From NCBI GenBank assembly GCA_000023405.1, contig CP001643.1, forward strand, positions 3,100,001-3,164,000: DNA of 64,000 bases. The letters are read 5' to 3'. The DNA comes from Brachybacterium faecium DSM 4810. Its GTDB lineage: Bacteria > Actinomycetota > Actinomycetes > Actinomycetales > Dermabacteraceae. The translations under genes were made by a program, and so were the position numbers. Each line of letters opens with the position of its first letter. The first letter of the stretch is position 1. Shown in pieces: positions 1 through 8,785 of the stretch. Under the pieces are notes generated by a model that made no database searches, was not told the DNA's origin, and saw only the letters and a list, made by a program, of their open reading frames with translations.

Positions 1-158
1 GCACACCCCCACAGAAGCGGCGGGCGAAACAGACATACGGGAAATCGAGGGCTTTTCGACCGCCTTTATCCGCCTGATCCGTCACGCCTCCCGACGACAC
101 CCTGTGCATTTCCACGGAAGCAGCTGTGCACGGCCCGATTCCTTCCTAGTCTGGGCCG

Positions 159-299
159 ATGCACCTGAACCCTGAAGCCGACGCCTGCCTCGACTTCCCC
201 GATCAGCGGGCACGCAAACGCGTCATAGGGCGCGTCGCAGCCGTCGGCGCCGCGGTAGCCGTCACCGCGGTCGTGGCGCTTTCGCTCGCGCGCCGCTGA
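159..299 (+). CDS. Possible small single-pass membrane protein (46 aa)
   Basis: A short reading frame from an ATG encodes a polar N-terminal half (about residues 1-24, with a basic RARKR patch), then a hydrophobic Ala/Val-rich helix (about 25-43) and a terminal Arg-Arg. This is the pattern of a small tail-anchored peptide. There is no clear ribosome binding site, no recognised family and no operon partner, so it may be chance. It is listed because it is the only plausible gene in the first 470 bases. Confidence 0.25.
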   Translation: MHLNPEADACLDFPDQRARKRVIGRVAAVGAAVAVTAVVALSLARR

Positions 300-468
300 A
301 ATACGTCGCGGCCTTGCCACCACTCGTTCAGTCGAGCACTCACGCGCCGGTAATCCTTCACGTCATCGCCGGCATTCCCGACTCACTCCGCGAGGCGAAC
401 CCGAGCCCGGAAAACGGGCGCGCTCGCCGGTAGCCACCTCTCCCGCCAAGCCTCGAGCCAGAGCTCAT
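300..468. other. Non-coding stretch downstream of the LacI gene
   Basis: No credible coding frame is seen. A short hairpin (GCCCG, loop GAAAA, CGGGC, at about 405-419) lies 50-65 bases past the stop of the minus-strand LacI gene. It could be a weak terminator, but no T-run follows on that strand. Confidence 0.3.
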
Positions 469-1554
469 TCAGTCACGCTCGCGAGCAGGCCCGACAGATT
501 CTCGCATCACGAGGCGCGCCCTCAAGGCCCGGTCCGCGCGCCCTGGCTCGACGAGTTCCGTGGCGGCACCACTCATGGCCTCCAGCAGCAACCTCGCCGC
601 CGCCACCCCGGCGTCGAGCACAGGCTGAGAGACGACAGTGAGCGGCGGAGAAACCAAACCGGCCCACGGAGGATCGTCGAACATCGCAATGGAGACATCC
701 TCGGGCACAGTGAGACCGAGACTCCGCAGCTCCTCGAGCGCCGCAGTAGCGATCAGGGCATCGGAGGCGATCAGCGCCGTCACCGGCGCGTCTCCGGTGA
801 CGAGCTCGCGGACGTGCCGCCGAACGTCCTCCGCCCCACGGGCGCCGAGGCGAATGGCGGATGGATCCACCTGCGCCCCAGCATCACGCAACGTACGGAC
901 CACACCGTTGATTCGCCGCCCGACAGGAGTGTGCGAGATGGGCTGCTCATCCGTCCAGCCTTCCCCTCTCGTGCGCAAGGTGGAGACAAACCCGATCCGA
1001 CGATGGCCGGCGCCCAGCAGGGCGAGAGTGAGCTCCTGCACCGCATCCTCGACGTCGACCAGGACCGACGGCGCCGCGAGCCCTGGCACGTCACGGTCAT
1101 AGAGAACGAGCGGCCGCCCCGCCTCGACAAGAGCCTCAAGGTGCGGATATGCGGAAGCGAGGGCGGGAGCGACAACGAACCCGTCTACCCGCTTCCCATC
1201 GAGCGCCCGGACAGCTTCGACCTCAACCTCGTGGGACTCACCAGTGTTCATGAGAACAACGTCGTACCCAGCCCCTCGCAGGGCGTCCGATATCCCGCGC
1301 ACACTGAGCCCGAAGAACGGATTCTCGATGTCCCCGACGACAACGCCGACGGAGTGTGATTTTCCTGTGGAAACACTCCTGGCCAGGGCGTTCGCACGGT
1401 AGCCGAGCTCATCAGCGGCCGCGACGACCCTAGAGAGAACCGCCTCGCTCACCGCGCCATAGCTGCCGAGCGCACGAGCGGTCTGCGCCCGCGACACTCC
1501 AGCTCGGCGCGCGACGTCAGCGATCGTGACGTCTCGGCGTGCTGGCGACTTCAT
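469..1554 (-). CDS. LacI-family transcriptional repressor
   Basis: This is a 361-residue LacI/GalR-type regulator. The N-terminal helix-turn-helix reads TIADVARRAGVSRAQTARAL, followed by the hinge helix with NALARSV and a periplasmic-binding-protein-like effector domain that begins at SHSVGVVVGDIENPFF. The ATG at 1554 is preferred to an in-frame GTG nine bases upstream, because an AAGG-type ribosome binding site fits only the ATG. The gene is divergent from the sugar ABC operon, and two 14-bp palindromes lie between them, so it most likely represses that operon and possibly itself. The family normally loses DNA affinity on binding a sugar or sugar derivative. The effector cannot be read from the sequence. 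Confidence 0.93.
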   Translation of the reverse strand: MKSPARRDVTIADVARRAGVSRAQTARALGSYGAVSEAVLSRVVAAADELGYRANALARSVSTGKSHSVGVVVGDIENPFFGLSVRGISDALRGAGYDVVLMNTGESHEVEVEAVRALDGKRVDGFVVAPALASAYPHLEALVEAGRPLVLYDRDVPGLAAPSVLVDVEDAVQELTLALLGAGHRRIGFVSTLRTRGEGWTDEQPISHTPVGRRINGVVRTLRDAGAQVDPSAIRLGARGAEDVRRHVRELVTGDAPVTALIASDALIATAALEELRSLGLTVPEDVSIAMFDDPPWAGLVSPPLTVVSQPVLDAGVAAARLLLEAMSGAATELVEPGRADRALRARLVMRESVGPARERD

Positions 1555-1614
1555 CCGCTGCACCCTTCTTGACGGCGACTCCTGGCGGCCCTACAGTACC
1601 GGAAACATCCTCAC

Positions 1615-1652
1615 TGAGACCGGTCTCAGTTGACCGACTGAGATCGGTCTCA
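1615..1652. promoter_or_regulatory. Tandem LacI-type operators
   Basis: A perfect palindrome TGAGACCGGTCTCA (1615-1628) is followed by a near-perfect copy TGAGATCGGTCTCA (1639-1652), with starts 24 bases apart. Both have the central CG and even symmetry typical of LacI/GalR operators and lie between the divergent repressor and transport operon. Binding by the adjacent repressor is an inference. Confidence 0.8.
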
Positions 1653-1735
1653 ACATCGGCGGGGGTTCGTTCCCTGGGCAACGCGGCCCGGACGCCCGCC
1701 AGCCCCAGCTCTCTCCCTGAAAGGTCTACGACCTC

Positions 1736-3016
1736 ATGGCGACACGACGTGACTTCCTCGCCGGACTCGCCGCGGGCGCGGCAGTGACAGCTCTTCCTTC
1801 ATGCGGGGCTAACACAGCCGACGACGCAACCCTCACCGTCCTCCACAAGTGGCCCGAAGGCGACCACGCGGCATTTTTCGAGCACTTGCGCGGCGAGTTC
1901 GAAGCGGCGAACCCTGGCGTCAGGGTAGACCTCACCGCCGTGCAGGACGACCCGTACAAAGAGCGGATCCGAGTCCTCACCGCATCCCGAACCCTTCCCG
2001 ATGTTTACTTCCTCTGGCCCGGCAGCTACGGCGAGCAATTCGCCTCCGCAGGCCTCACCTATGACTTGACCGATGAGATGGCGGGAGGCTGGTCGGACTC
2101 GCTCTCACCGGTATCGGTCGACGCCTATCTCTACGATGACCGAAACTACGCCGTACCGATCAGCATGTCCGGCAAGTACATGGTCAGCAACACAGCACTG
2201 TTCGACGACTACGGCGTGGGGATACCGTCTACCTTCGACGATCTGCTAGCGGCCTGCGATACCTTCCGCGAGGAGGGCCTGACGCCGATCGCTATGGGCA
2301 ATCAGCCGATGTGGCCCGGCGTGCACTATCTGACCACTCTGATCGCTAAGCACGTACCGGATGCAGACTTCTCGCGAGATCTCGTACCCGAGACGGCAAC
2401 TTTCGCGCATCCCGGGTATGCGCGGGCATTCGCAGATCTGCACGAACTCTCCGAGCGCGGCTTCACGCGGTCAGCCAATGGCATCAGCAGCGACAGCGCG
2501 AAAGCCGCTTTCCTCAACGGTCAAGCGCCGATGATGTACAGCGAGTCCAATCAGTTCTCGACCTTTCGGGAGAAGAACGGTGCCCCGCCGGAGCTCGCTG
2601 AGAACTGGGACTTCTTCCCCTTCCCCTCGATTCCAGACGGTGCGGGGGATGATGACTCCTTGACAGGCGCGCCCGACGGTTTCGCCATCAACCCGGAGAG
2701 CGAGAACATCGATCTCGCCCTCGACTTCCTGCGTCTACTCAGCTCTCCCGAGATGGGTGCCGCAATGCTCAGTATGCGCGACCGCCCTTCCGTGGTCATC
2801 GGCTCCTCCGACGAGGTCGATGACGTCCAGCCTCAGCTCACGCGCGCCATTGAACACCTCGACTCCATCGAGCACTTCAACATCTGGCTGGACATGGAGG
2901 CGAAGCCCCAGGTCGCACAAGCCTGGCTGACCGCTGGGCAGGCAGCCATCGATGGCTCGCGCAGCCCTGAGCAGATCGTCCAGGACCTGAAGGAGGTCTC
3001 CGATGCAAGCCGCTGA
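1736..3016 (+). CDS. ABC transporter sugar-binding lipoprotein (CUT1 type)
   Basis: This 426-residue extracellular solute-binding protein has an RR-containing N-terminus and a signal peptide ending in the lipobox LPSC (Cys near residue 23), so it should be lipid-anchored outside the membrane. The mature part has the SBP_bac_1 pattern: LTVLHKWPEGDH strand, substrate-cleft aromatics and the GAPDGFAINPES segment near the C-terminus. It is the first gene of an operon with two permeases and two oxidoreductases, so it should set substrate choice, probably a sugar or sugar derivative. No ATPase gene accompanies it, as is common for actinobacterial CUT1 importers that use a shared MsiK-like ATPase. 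Confidence 0.93.
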   Translation: MATRRDFLAGLAAGAAVTALPSCGANTADDATLTVLHKWPEGDHAAFFEHLRGEFEAANPGVRVDLTAVQDDPYKERIRVLTASRTLPDVYFLWPGSYGEQFASAGLTYDLTDEMAGGWSDSLSPVSVDAYLYDDRNYAVPISMSGKYMVSNTALFDDYGVGIPSTFDDLLAACDTFREEGLTPIAMGNQPMWPGVHYLTTLIAKHVPDADFSRDLVPETATFAHPGYARAFADLHELSERGFTRSANGISSDSAKAAFLNGQAPMMYSESNQFSTFREKNGAPPELAENWDFFPFPSIPDGAGDDDSLTGAPDGFAINPESENIDLALDFLRLLSSPEMGAAMLSMRDRPSVVIGSSDEVDDVQPQLTRAIEHLDSIEHFNIWLDMEAKPQVAQAWLTAGQAAIDGSRSPEQIVQDLKEVSDASR

Positions 3017-3052
3017 CCGTTCCTGCCCTGTCACAGATGCGAGGTCCTGTCG

Positions 3053-3937
3053 ATGAGCACCGATTCCCGCCGCCGCGCGCTGCTGTGGATCGCGCCCGCG
3101 CTGATCTTCGTGCTCGTGCTGCTCTACCTGCCCCTCGTGCAGAACGTTCGCCTGAGCTTCTACAACTGGTCCATCTTCGATCAGGAGATGCACTTCATCG
3201 GGCTGGAGAACTACCGCAAGGCGTTCACGGACCCGTTCCTCGGCACTGCCGTGCGCAATAACGTCGCGTACGCCGCAGTGTCACTCGTAGTCCAGGTCGG
3301 CTTCGGTCTGGTGCTGGCAACTCTGCTGGACCAGTTCGCCAAGGGTCGCCTGCAGGCCTTCCTCCGTAGCGTCTACTTCCTGCCGGCCACGATCTCGATG
3401 ACGGTCACCGGTGTGCTGTTCACCTTCGTCTACGACCCGGAGGTCGGCTTCCTCAACGCTGCCCTCGACGCGGTCGGACTCGAATCTCTCTCCCGCGCCT
3501 GGCTCGCAGAGCCGAGCACGGCCATGTGGGCGATCATCGCGATGAGCCAGTGGCAGTGGACGGGGTACATCACCGCTCTGCTCCTCGTCGCCATCCAGCG
3601 GATCCCCGGGGAGATGTACGAGGCAGCGGCATTGGACGGCGCCGGTCCCGTTCGTCAGTTCTTCGCCGTGACTGTGCCTTTGACCCGAGAGATGGTCGCG
3701 ATCCTCTCGCTGGTGACCGTCTCCAACGCCCTGCTGCTGTTCAACGAGGTCATCGTGATGACCAATGGCGGGCCGAATAACTCCACCCAGGTACTGGGCA
3801 CCATCGTCTATCAGAATGCCTTCGTCAACGATCGGATGGGTTACGCGGCGACGATGTCAACTCTGGTCCTGGTGCTGACGATCGGCCTCGGCATCGCCCA
3901 GATGGCCTGGACCCGTCGAAAGAGGGTTGCGCTTTGA
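3053..3937 (+). CDS. ABC sugar transporter permease, MalF-like
   Basis: This 294-residue inner-membrane permease has about six transmembrane helices and the EAA loop (EMYEAAALDGAGPVRQFFAV) that docks the ATPase. Its first helix follows a short basic N-terminus (RRRALLWIAPALIFVLVLLY). GAGG lies eight bases before the ATG. It follows the binding protein by 36 bases and overlaps the next permease by four. Family knowledge places it as one half of a heterodimeric carbohydrate importer channel. Confidence 0.94.
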   Translation: MSTDSRRRALLWIAPALIFVLVLLYLPLVQNVRLSFYNWSIFDQEMHFIGLENYRKAFTDPFLGTAVRNNVAYAAVSLVVQVGFGLVLATLLDQFAKGRLQAFLRSVYFLPATISMTVTGVLFTFVYDPEVGFLNAALDAVGLESLSRAWLAEPSTAMWAIIAMSQWQWTGYITALLLVAIQRIPGEMYEAAALDGAGPVRQFFAVTVPLTREMVAILSLVTVSNALLLFNEVIVMTNGGPNNSTQVLGTIVYQNAFVNDRMGYAATMSTLVLVLTIGLGIAQMAWTRRKRVAL

Positions 3938-4836
3938 ACACCATGACGACCTCCACCCCAACTCACTATGCCGCCCGCCGGATGCCGCGGCGCCGTCACG
4001 CAAGCCCGCACGTCTCCCCTTTGGGGCGAACACTGCGCTTTGCAGTGTGGGCGGTACTCATCCTGATGGCGATCGGTGTGCTGTACCCGTTGTTCTGGAT
4101 GGTCTCGTCCTCCTTCAAAACGAGCTCGGAGATCTTCTCGGACCCTTGGGCGCTTCCGACGTCGCTGTCCGTCGAGAGCTTTTTGACCGCCTGGAGCCAG
4201 GGAGTCTTCGGATACTTCCTGAACTCGACGATCATCACCGTCGTATCCCTCGTGCTGGTCCTCCTGCTGAGCACGGCGGCGGCTTTCGCGCTCACCAAGC
4301 TGCGACTTCCGTTCGCCGGATTGATCAGCCTGCTCATCCTGGGCGGTCTGATGGTTTCGCCCACGATGATTCTTGTCCCCGTCTTCCAGCTGATGATCGC
4401 CCTGCACCTGCACGACACCCTGATCGGCTTGATCCTCGTGTACGTCGCCTACCGACTGCCATTCACGATCTTCCTCATCCGTGCCTACATGCTGACCCTC
4501 CCGAACGAAGTCATCGAGGCCTCAATGATCGATGGGGCCTCGTTGATGCAGACGTTCTCGCGCATAGTCATACCTCTGTGCAAGCCCGTACTCGTCAGCG
4601 CCGGGTTGGTGTACGTCCTGTTCGCCTGGAACGAGTTTCCCTTCGCGCTTATCTTGCTGAACGATCCGACTCTGAAGACGCTTCCCGTCGGCTTGTTGGA
4701 CTTCAAGAGCGCGCTGCAGACGGACTGGTCCGTGCTCTTCGCAGGGCTGACACTCGCCGCCGTCCCCATGATTGCCCTGTTCGTCGCCTCACAGCGCGCC
4801 TTTGTGCGTGGCCTAGCCGATGGAATGGGCAAGTAA
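3934..4836 (+). CDS. ABC sugar transporter permease, MalG-like
   Basis: This 300-residue partner permease has six predicted helices and the EAA loop NEVIEASMIDGASLMQTFSR. A TTG start at 3934 is chosen because it makes a TTGA four-base overlap with the upstream stop and lies seven bases after AGAGGG. The next in-frame ATG (3943) would sit too far from that site. With the MalF-like subunit it should form the channel for the upstream lipoprotein's ligand. Confidence 0.93.
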   Translation: MNTMTTSTPTHYAARRMPRRRHASPHVSPLGRTLRFAVWAVLILMAIGVLYPLFWMVSSSFKTSSEIFSDPWALPTSLSVESFLTAWSQGVFGYFLNSTIITVVSLVLVLLLSTAAAFALTKLRLPFAGLISLLILGGLMVSPTMILVPVFQLMIALHLHDTLIGLILVYVAYRLPFTIFLIRAYMLTLPNEVIEASMIDGASLMQTFSRIVIPLCKPVLVSAGLVYVLFAWNEFPFALILLNDPTLKTLPVGLLDFKSALQTDWSVLFAGLTLAAVPMIALFVASQRAFVRGLADGMGK

Positions 4837-4864
4837 CCCGCTGATTATCGACAAGGAGCACCCA

Positions 4865-5941
4865 ATGGCCTCCCTTTCCACCCCTTCCGGCGACCCCGCA
4901 GCGAAACCGCTGCGCACCGCAATTCTGGGATACGGCGTCGCTGGCCGTTTTTTCCACGGGACCTTCCTCGGCTCTAACCCGGCGTACGAGGTTGCCGTGA
5001 TCTCCACCGCGGACCCCGACCGCGCAGTTCAGGCCCGTGAGGACCACCCCGGCGCGCTCGTCATCGCCGATCCCCGCACGGTGGTCGACCATGCCGGAGA
5101 TCTCGACCTCGTCGTGGTCTGCACCCCGCCGTCCTCCCATGTCGAGTTGGCGAGGGTCGCGATGCGAGCCGGACTCGACGTCGTAGTCGACAAGCCGTTT
5201 GCTCCCAGCAGCAAGGAAGGCACGGAGCTGATCGCCGAGGCGTCCCAGGCGGGCCGGCGTTTGTCGGTGTTCCAGAACCGTCGCTACGACGCGGACTTCC
5301 TCACCCTGCGCAGCTTGCTCGAGGAAGGCACGCTCGGCGCGGTGCACACCTTCGAATCCCGCTTCGAGTGGTGGAAGCCAACCGGCGAGCGTTCGTGGAA
5401 GGCCAGCACCCCTGTCAAGGACGGTGGCGGCATCCTCTTCGACCTCGGCCCTCATCTCATCGACCAGGCCCTGCAGCTCTTCGGCCCGGTTTCCGAGCTG
5501 CAGGCGCACGTACGATCCGTCGGCAACGAGTTGGGGCCCGATAACACGGCCCATCTGTGCCTCACCCACGCGAACGGCACGATCTCGCGCCTGATCATGT
5601 CCAGCCTGTCCGCACTCGAGGGCCCGAGGTTCCACGTCAGCGGCACCGAGGGCGCCTGGCGCACTTACGGCAAAGACCCACAAGAAGCAGCTCTTCGCTC
5701 AGGAGCTGGTCCCGGCACCCCCGGTTTCGGGCAGGAGTCCGAGGCCGAGCGCGGCGAGTTGAGCATCGACGGGCAGTTCGACCCCACTCCTGCCGGGACC
5801 GGCGACTACGGCAGGTATTACCGCGAGCTGGCCGATGCCCTCAACACCGGGGCGCCGGTTCCCGTCGAGCCTCAGGACGCCGTAGACGCCCTGCGTCTCA
5901 TCGAAGCCGCTCATCGCGCACCTCACACGAACCTCCGCTGA
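4865..5941 (+). CDS. Gfo/Idh/MocA-family NAD(P)-dependent oxidoreductase
   Basis: This 358-residue protein has an N-terminal Rossmann fold (AILGYGVAGRFFHGTFL), the family's VDKPFAPSSKEG strand with the substrate-site Lys near residue 104, and a C-terminal alpha/beta domain with GGGILFDLGPHLIDQAL, where the conserved Asp and His are expected. ATG 4865 is preceded by AAGGAG. An upstream start at 4820 would lie inside the permease gene. The family oxidises or epimerises sugars, inositols and their derivatives with a nucleotide cofactor. Its place in the transport operon suggests it acts early on the imported compound. The exact substrate is not readable. Confidence 0.9.
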   Translation: MASLSTPSGDPAAKPLRTAILGYGVAGRFFHGTFLGSNPAYEVAVISTADPDRAVQAREDHPGALVIADPRTVVDHAGDLDLVVVCTPPSSHVELARVAMRAGLDVVVDKPFAPSSKEGTELIAEASQAGRRLSVFQNRRYDADFLTLRSLLEEGTLGAVHTFESRFEWWKPTGERSWKASTPVKDGGGILFDLGPHLIDQALQLFGPVSELQAHVRSVGNELGPDNTAHLCLTHANGTISRLIMSSLSALEGPRFHVSGTEGAWRTYGKDPQEAALRSGAGPGTPGFGQESEAERGELSIDGQFDPTPAGTGDYGRYYRELADALNTGAPVPVEPQDAVDALRLIEAAHRAPHTNLR

Positions 5942-5957
5942 ACGCACGAAGGACATC

Positions 5958-7124
5958 ATGAATTCACTTCCCGCTTCCTCCACCTCCGCTGCTGGTCTCT
6001 CCCGCGGCTCGAGCGCAGCTCCCGAGAGCGTGATCGTGCTCGGAGGGGGAGCTCTAGGCGCCTCGATCGCCACCCACCTCGCGCAAGCCGGTGCCTCAGT
6101 GACGCTCGCGACCGCAGGCGAGCTGTGCGACGGTGCGTCCAGCCGATCGCTGTCCTGGCTGAACTCCGCAGGTGACCGCAGCCCCGCTTACCATGCCCTG
6201 CGCGTGCACGGCATCGATCGGTACCGCACCCTGTTCGCTGCGGATCCCTCTTGCGAGTGGCTGCGGTTTTCAGGCGGCCTCTGGTGGGGCACCGACGCTT
6301 CCTCCGCCGCCACCCACGACCGGCACGCCGGCGAAATTGGACGCGGCTACGCCTCCGAGCTGCTCGACCGGGGAGAGGTCGCGCGCCGCTTCCCTGACCT
6401 CGACACGGGGGTCATCGCCCCGGAAGCAATCGTCAACCCCGGCGAAGGCTGGGTATCGCTCCCCCATCTTGTCGAACACCTCGCGGCCAAGCTCCGCGAC
6501 CTCGGCGGCACGATCACTACCGGTCTCGGACCGTGCTCGCTCATAGTGGAGGATGGCCGTGCTATAGGGATCCGCGACCAGAGGGGAGCGGAGCACCGGG
6601 CCGGCGCCGTGGTCGTCGCATGCGGCGCCAAGACCCCTGCAGTGATGAACCGGGCCGGAGTGGACATCCCCGACGGGTCGCCCCTGTCAATGATGGTCAC
6701 AACCGACCCTGTCGATGCCGAGGCTCCCGTGATGAACACGCCCCGCGCAGCGGTGCGCCCGAATCCTGGGGGCTCGTTCTGTGTCGATCATGACTGGTAC
6801 GTCGGAGACATCGTTGAGCACGAGGACGGCACCTGCACCATTGACGAATCCATCGTCGCGGAGCTGCTTGAGGAGGCATCGCGCCTCTTCGCGGGCGGTG
6901 TCTCGCTGACTGCGGCGCGCTGGGCGGCCGGGCGGAAGCCCATTCCTGGCGATGGTGAGCCAGTGCTCGGCGCAGTCGGAGCGCTGCCCGGCTGCTACGT
7001 GGCCTTCACCCACTCCGGCGCGACGCTTGCTCTCATCGCCGGTGAGATGGTGACCCACGAGGTCATGACCGGGAACCGCCACCCGATGCTCGCGTCGTTT
7101 TCCCCGGACCGCTTCGCATCGTGA
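5958..7124 (+). CDS. DAO-type FAD-dependent oxidoreductase
   Basis: This 388-residue protein has the dinucleotide motif GGGALGASIATHLAQAG near residue 27, a SSRSLSWLN segment typical of the DAO (D-amino-acid/sarcosine oxidase) family, and a C-terminal GCYVAFTHSGATLALIAGE motif that contacts FAD. GAAGGA precedes the ATG. It is the last gene of the operon, just before a strong hairpin. DAO enzymes oxidise C-N bonds of secondary or primary amines. Together with a sugar-type importer and a Gfo/Idh/MocA enzyme, this suggests an amino-sugar, imino-sugar or sugar-amine conjugate as substrate, which is an inference. Confidence 0.88.
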   Translation: MNSLPASSTSAAGLSRGSSAAPESVIVLGGGALGASIATHLAQAGASVTLATAGELCDGASSRSLSWLNSAGDRSPAYHALRVHGIDRYRTLFAADPSCEWLRFSGGLWWGTDASSAATHDRHAGEIGRGYASELLDRGEVARRFPDLDTGVIAPEAIVNPGEGWVSLPHLVEHLAAKLRDLGGTITTGLGPCSLIVEDGRAIGIRDQRGAEHRAGAVVVACGAKTPAVMNRAGVDIPDGSPLSMMVTTDPVDAEAPVMNTPRAAVRPNPGGSFCVDHDWYVGDIVEHEDGTCTIDESIVAELLEEASRLFAGGVSLTAARWAAGRKPIPGDGEPVLGAVGALPGCYVAFTHSGATLALIAGEMVTHEVMTGNRHPMLASFSPDRFAS

Positions 7125-7131
7125 AGAGAGC

Positions 7132-7177
7132 CCGGGCGCTCTCTCTCTCCCCCCCCCTCCCGTTAGAGAGCGCCCGG
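7132..7177 (+). terminator. Hairpin terminator with a 13-bp perfect stem
   Basis: CCGGGCGCTCTCT at 7132-7144 pairs perfectly with AGAGAGCGCCCGG at 7165-7177 around a 20-base C-rich loop, starting eight bases after the FAD oxidoreductase stop. There is no T-run, which is common for actinobacterial hairpin terminators. Confidence 0.75.
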
Positions 7178-7253
7178 AGCCGGCGCGACGGCCCGCAAGG
7201 GCGCCGCACTGGATATGCTCGCGGCGCAGAGCGAACCCGTCGGAACGAGGCGA

Positions 7254-7700
7254 ATGATGGCCGGCAAGAAACTCACCCCGCTCGGCCCGAAGGGCAAGGG
7301 GGCGCTGGAGACCGCGAAGTGGGCGGTGCCGCTGCTGCTCGCGGCGGGCCGCTGGGTCTCCGCGAATCCACACATCCTCACCACGGCGCAGGAGCAGATC
7401 GCGAAGCTGAAGACGCTGCGCACCTCCACGGCCGACGGGGTGCTCGAGACAGTCGCGGTGCTGCGCGGCAACGTCGACTACCTCGCCGACTCCGCCGACG
7501 ACGAGCAGGAGGCCCGCCAGGCGCAGGAGTGGGCCAAGCAGCTCTCCCATTGCGAGCAGGCGGCTCTGCTGCTGAAGGCTCCCGGCTCCGCTAAAAAGGA
7601 CCGCCGCGCCCTGAAGAAGCGGGTCGAGGCGCTGCGCTCGGAGATCTTCGCGGCCTACGTCGAGGAGATGGGCGAGGACGCCGAGGCCGAGCAGGGCTGA
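7254..7700 (+). CDS. Hypothetical protein, helical and highly charged (148 aa)
   Basis: No family is recognised. The product begins MMAGKKLTPLGPKGKG, continues through an amphipathic stretch (AKWAVPLLLAAGRWV) and then long Ala/Glu/Lys/Arg-rich helices rich in Gln and Asp (about residues 50-140). This suggests a soluble or peripherally attached helical protein. A CGAGG site lies just upstream of the double ATG. An in-frame ATG at 7215 is possible but has a poorer site. The gene stands alone between a terminator and a convergent gene. Confidence 0.7.
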   Translation: MMAGKKLTPLGPKGKGALETAKWAVPLLLAAGRWVSANPHILTTAQEQIAKLKTLRTSTADGVLETVAVLRGNVDYLADSADDEQEARQAQEWAKQLSHCEQAALLLKAPGSAKKDRRALKKRVEALRSEIFAAYVEEMGEDAEAEQG

Positions 7701-7720
7701 GCGCCCGCTTCAGGCTCCGC

Positions 7721-7756
7721 GCGACCTGCGCGACCTGCGCGACCTGCGCGACCTGC
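7721..7756. repeat. Four tandem copies of a 9-bp unit
   Basis: GCGACCTGC is repeated four times without interruption in the gap between two convergent genes. It could come from replication slippage or form part of the convergent transcription end. No function can be assigned. Confidence 0.8.
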
Positions 7757-7763
7757 GGAGGGC

Positions 7764-8573
7764 TTACTCTCCCGCGCCGCTCTCCCCCGCGCCGCCGCTC
7801 TGACCCGTGCCCTCGCGGCGGGCATCCAGCTGCGCGAACACGCGCGTGGTGATCTCCTCGTACACCTCGCGGGTGTAGTGGAAGGGGGCGAGACCCCAGC
7901 GGTGCTCGGGGTCGGCGAGCACGCCCAGGGGCTGCAGCTCGATGATCGTGAAGCCGAGCTCGCGCAGTCGCTCGTAGTAGCGGTGGTAGGCGGCGTTCGC
8001 CTCGCGGGCCGAGGTGCCCATGCTCCAGGGGGTGGATTTCCCGTCGGTGGTGACCAGCGCCCACGGCACCTGCAGCACGATCGTCTTCTCGAGGAGTCCC
8101 AGCTCGGTGAGCACATCGCGCAGGTGCTCGGCGCGCGGCGCCCAGAGGGCGAAGTGCTCGTCGGTGCCGAAGGGGAGGTGGCGGGCGCCGTCCACCGCGG
8201 CGACCACCTCGGGCACGCGCACGATGTCGATGCTGCGGGTGACCACGCCGCCGTCGTCGAAGAGGTGCACGCCGTGGCGCTCGTCGGCCAGGTCCCACAG
8301 CAGCACGTCGGTCTCCGGCGCCGCCTCGGCGAGGCGCTGCTCGAGGTTGCCGGCGAAGTCGCCGGTCATCATGCGGCGCTGGAACTCGGAGTCGATCTGG
8401 GCGTCGGCCGGGAACCGGGCCGCGGCGTCGTGACCGGCCGAGAGGAGGGACTGGCGTGCGATGTACGCGACGACGTCGAAGCGGTCTCCGCCCGCGAGGT
8501 CCATGGTGTCCCGCGCGACGCAGCTGCCGTAGACGGTCACCCGCACCTGGGGTGCGCTGGGCTGAGCGGGCAC
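7764..8573 (-). CDS. DUF6270-like (SGNH-like) surface polysaccharide protein
   Basis: This 269-residue protein has the N-terminal block VTVYGSCVARDTM with the GSC-x-x-RD signature of DUF6270 proteins, then VVAYIARQSLLSA and a central VLLWDLADERHGV segment. The C-terminal WGLAPFHYTREVYEEI carries the His expected of an SGNH-like fold. The start is a GTG four bases after GGAG. The C-terminal 20 residues are Gly/Glu-rich and probably disordered. Members of this group usually sit in capsule or teichoic-acid gene sets beside glycosyltransferases, as here, where it is divergent from one. The activity (esterase, transferase or other) is unknown. Confidence 0.72.
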   Translation of the reverse strand: MPAQPSAPQVRVTVYGSCVARDTMDLAGGDRFDVVAYIARQSLLSAGHDAAARFPADAQIDSEFQRRMMTGDFAGNLEQRLAEAAPETDVLLWDLADERHGVHLFDDGGVVTRSIDIVRVPEVVAAVDGARHLPFGTDEHFALWAPRAEHLRDVLTELGLLEKTIVLQVPWALVTTDGKSTPWSMGTSAREANAAYHRYYERLRELGFTIIELQPLGVLADPEHRWGLAPFHYTREVYEEITTRVFAQLDARREGTGQSGGAGESGAGE

Positions 8574-8785
8574 GGGGCTCCTCCGGACGGGGACGGCGGG
8601 CCGCCCGGGCTCTGGCAGGCCAGGAGCGGCCGCGGGCGTGTGCCGACAGAGTACTCAGCACCCGCCCCGGGCATGGTGCACCGGCGGTTCAGCGTGGTAA
8701 ACGCAACGGCGGCGCCACCCCGCGCCGGGGCCCGGTCACGGCCTCATAGGATGGCCGCGTCCCGTTCCTGCTCCCGGAGGTGCGA

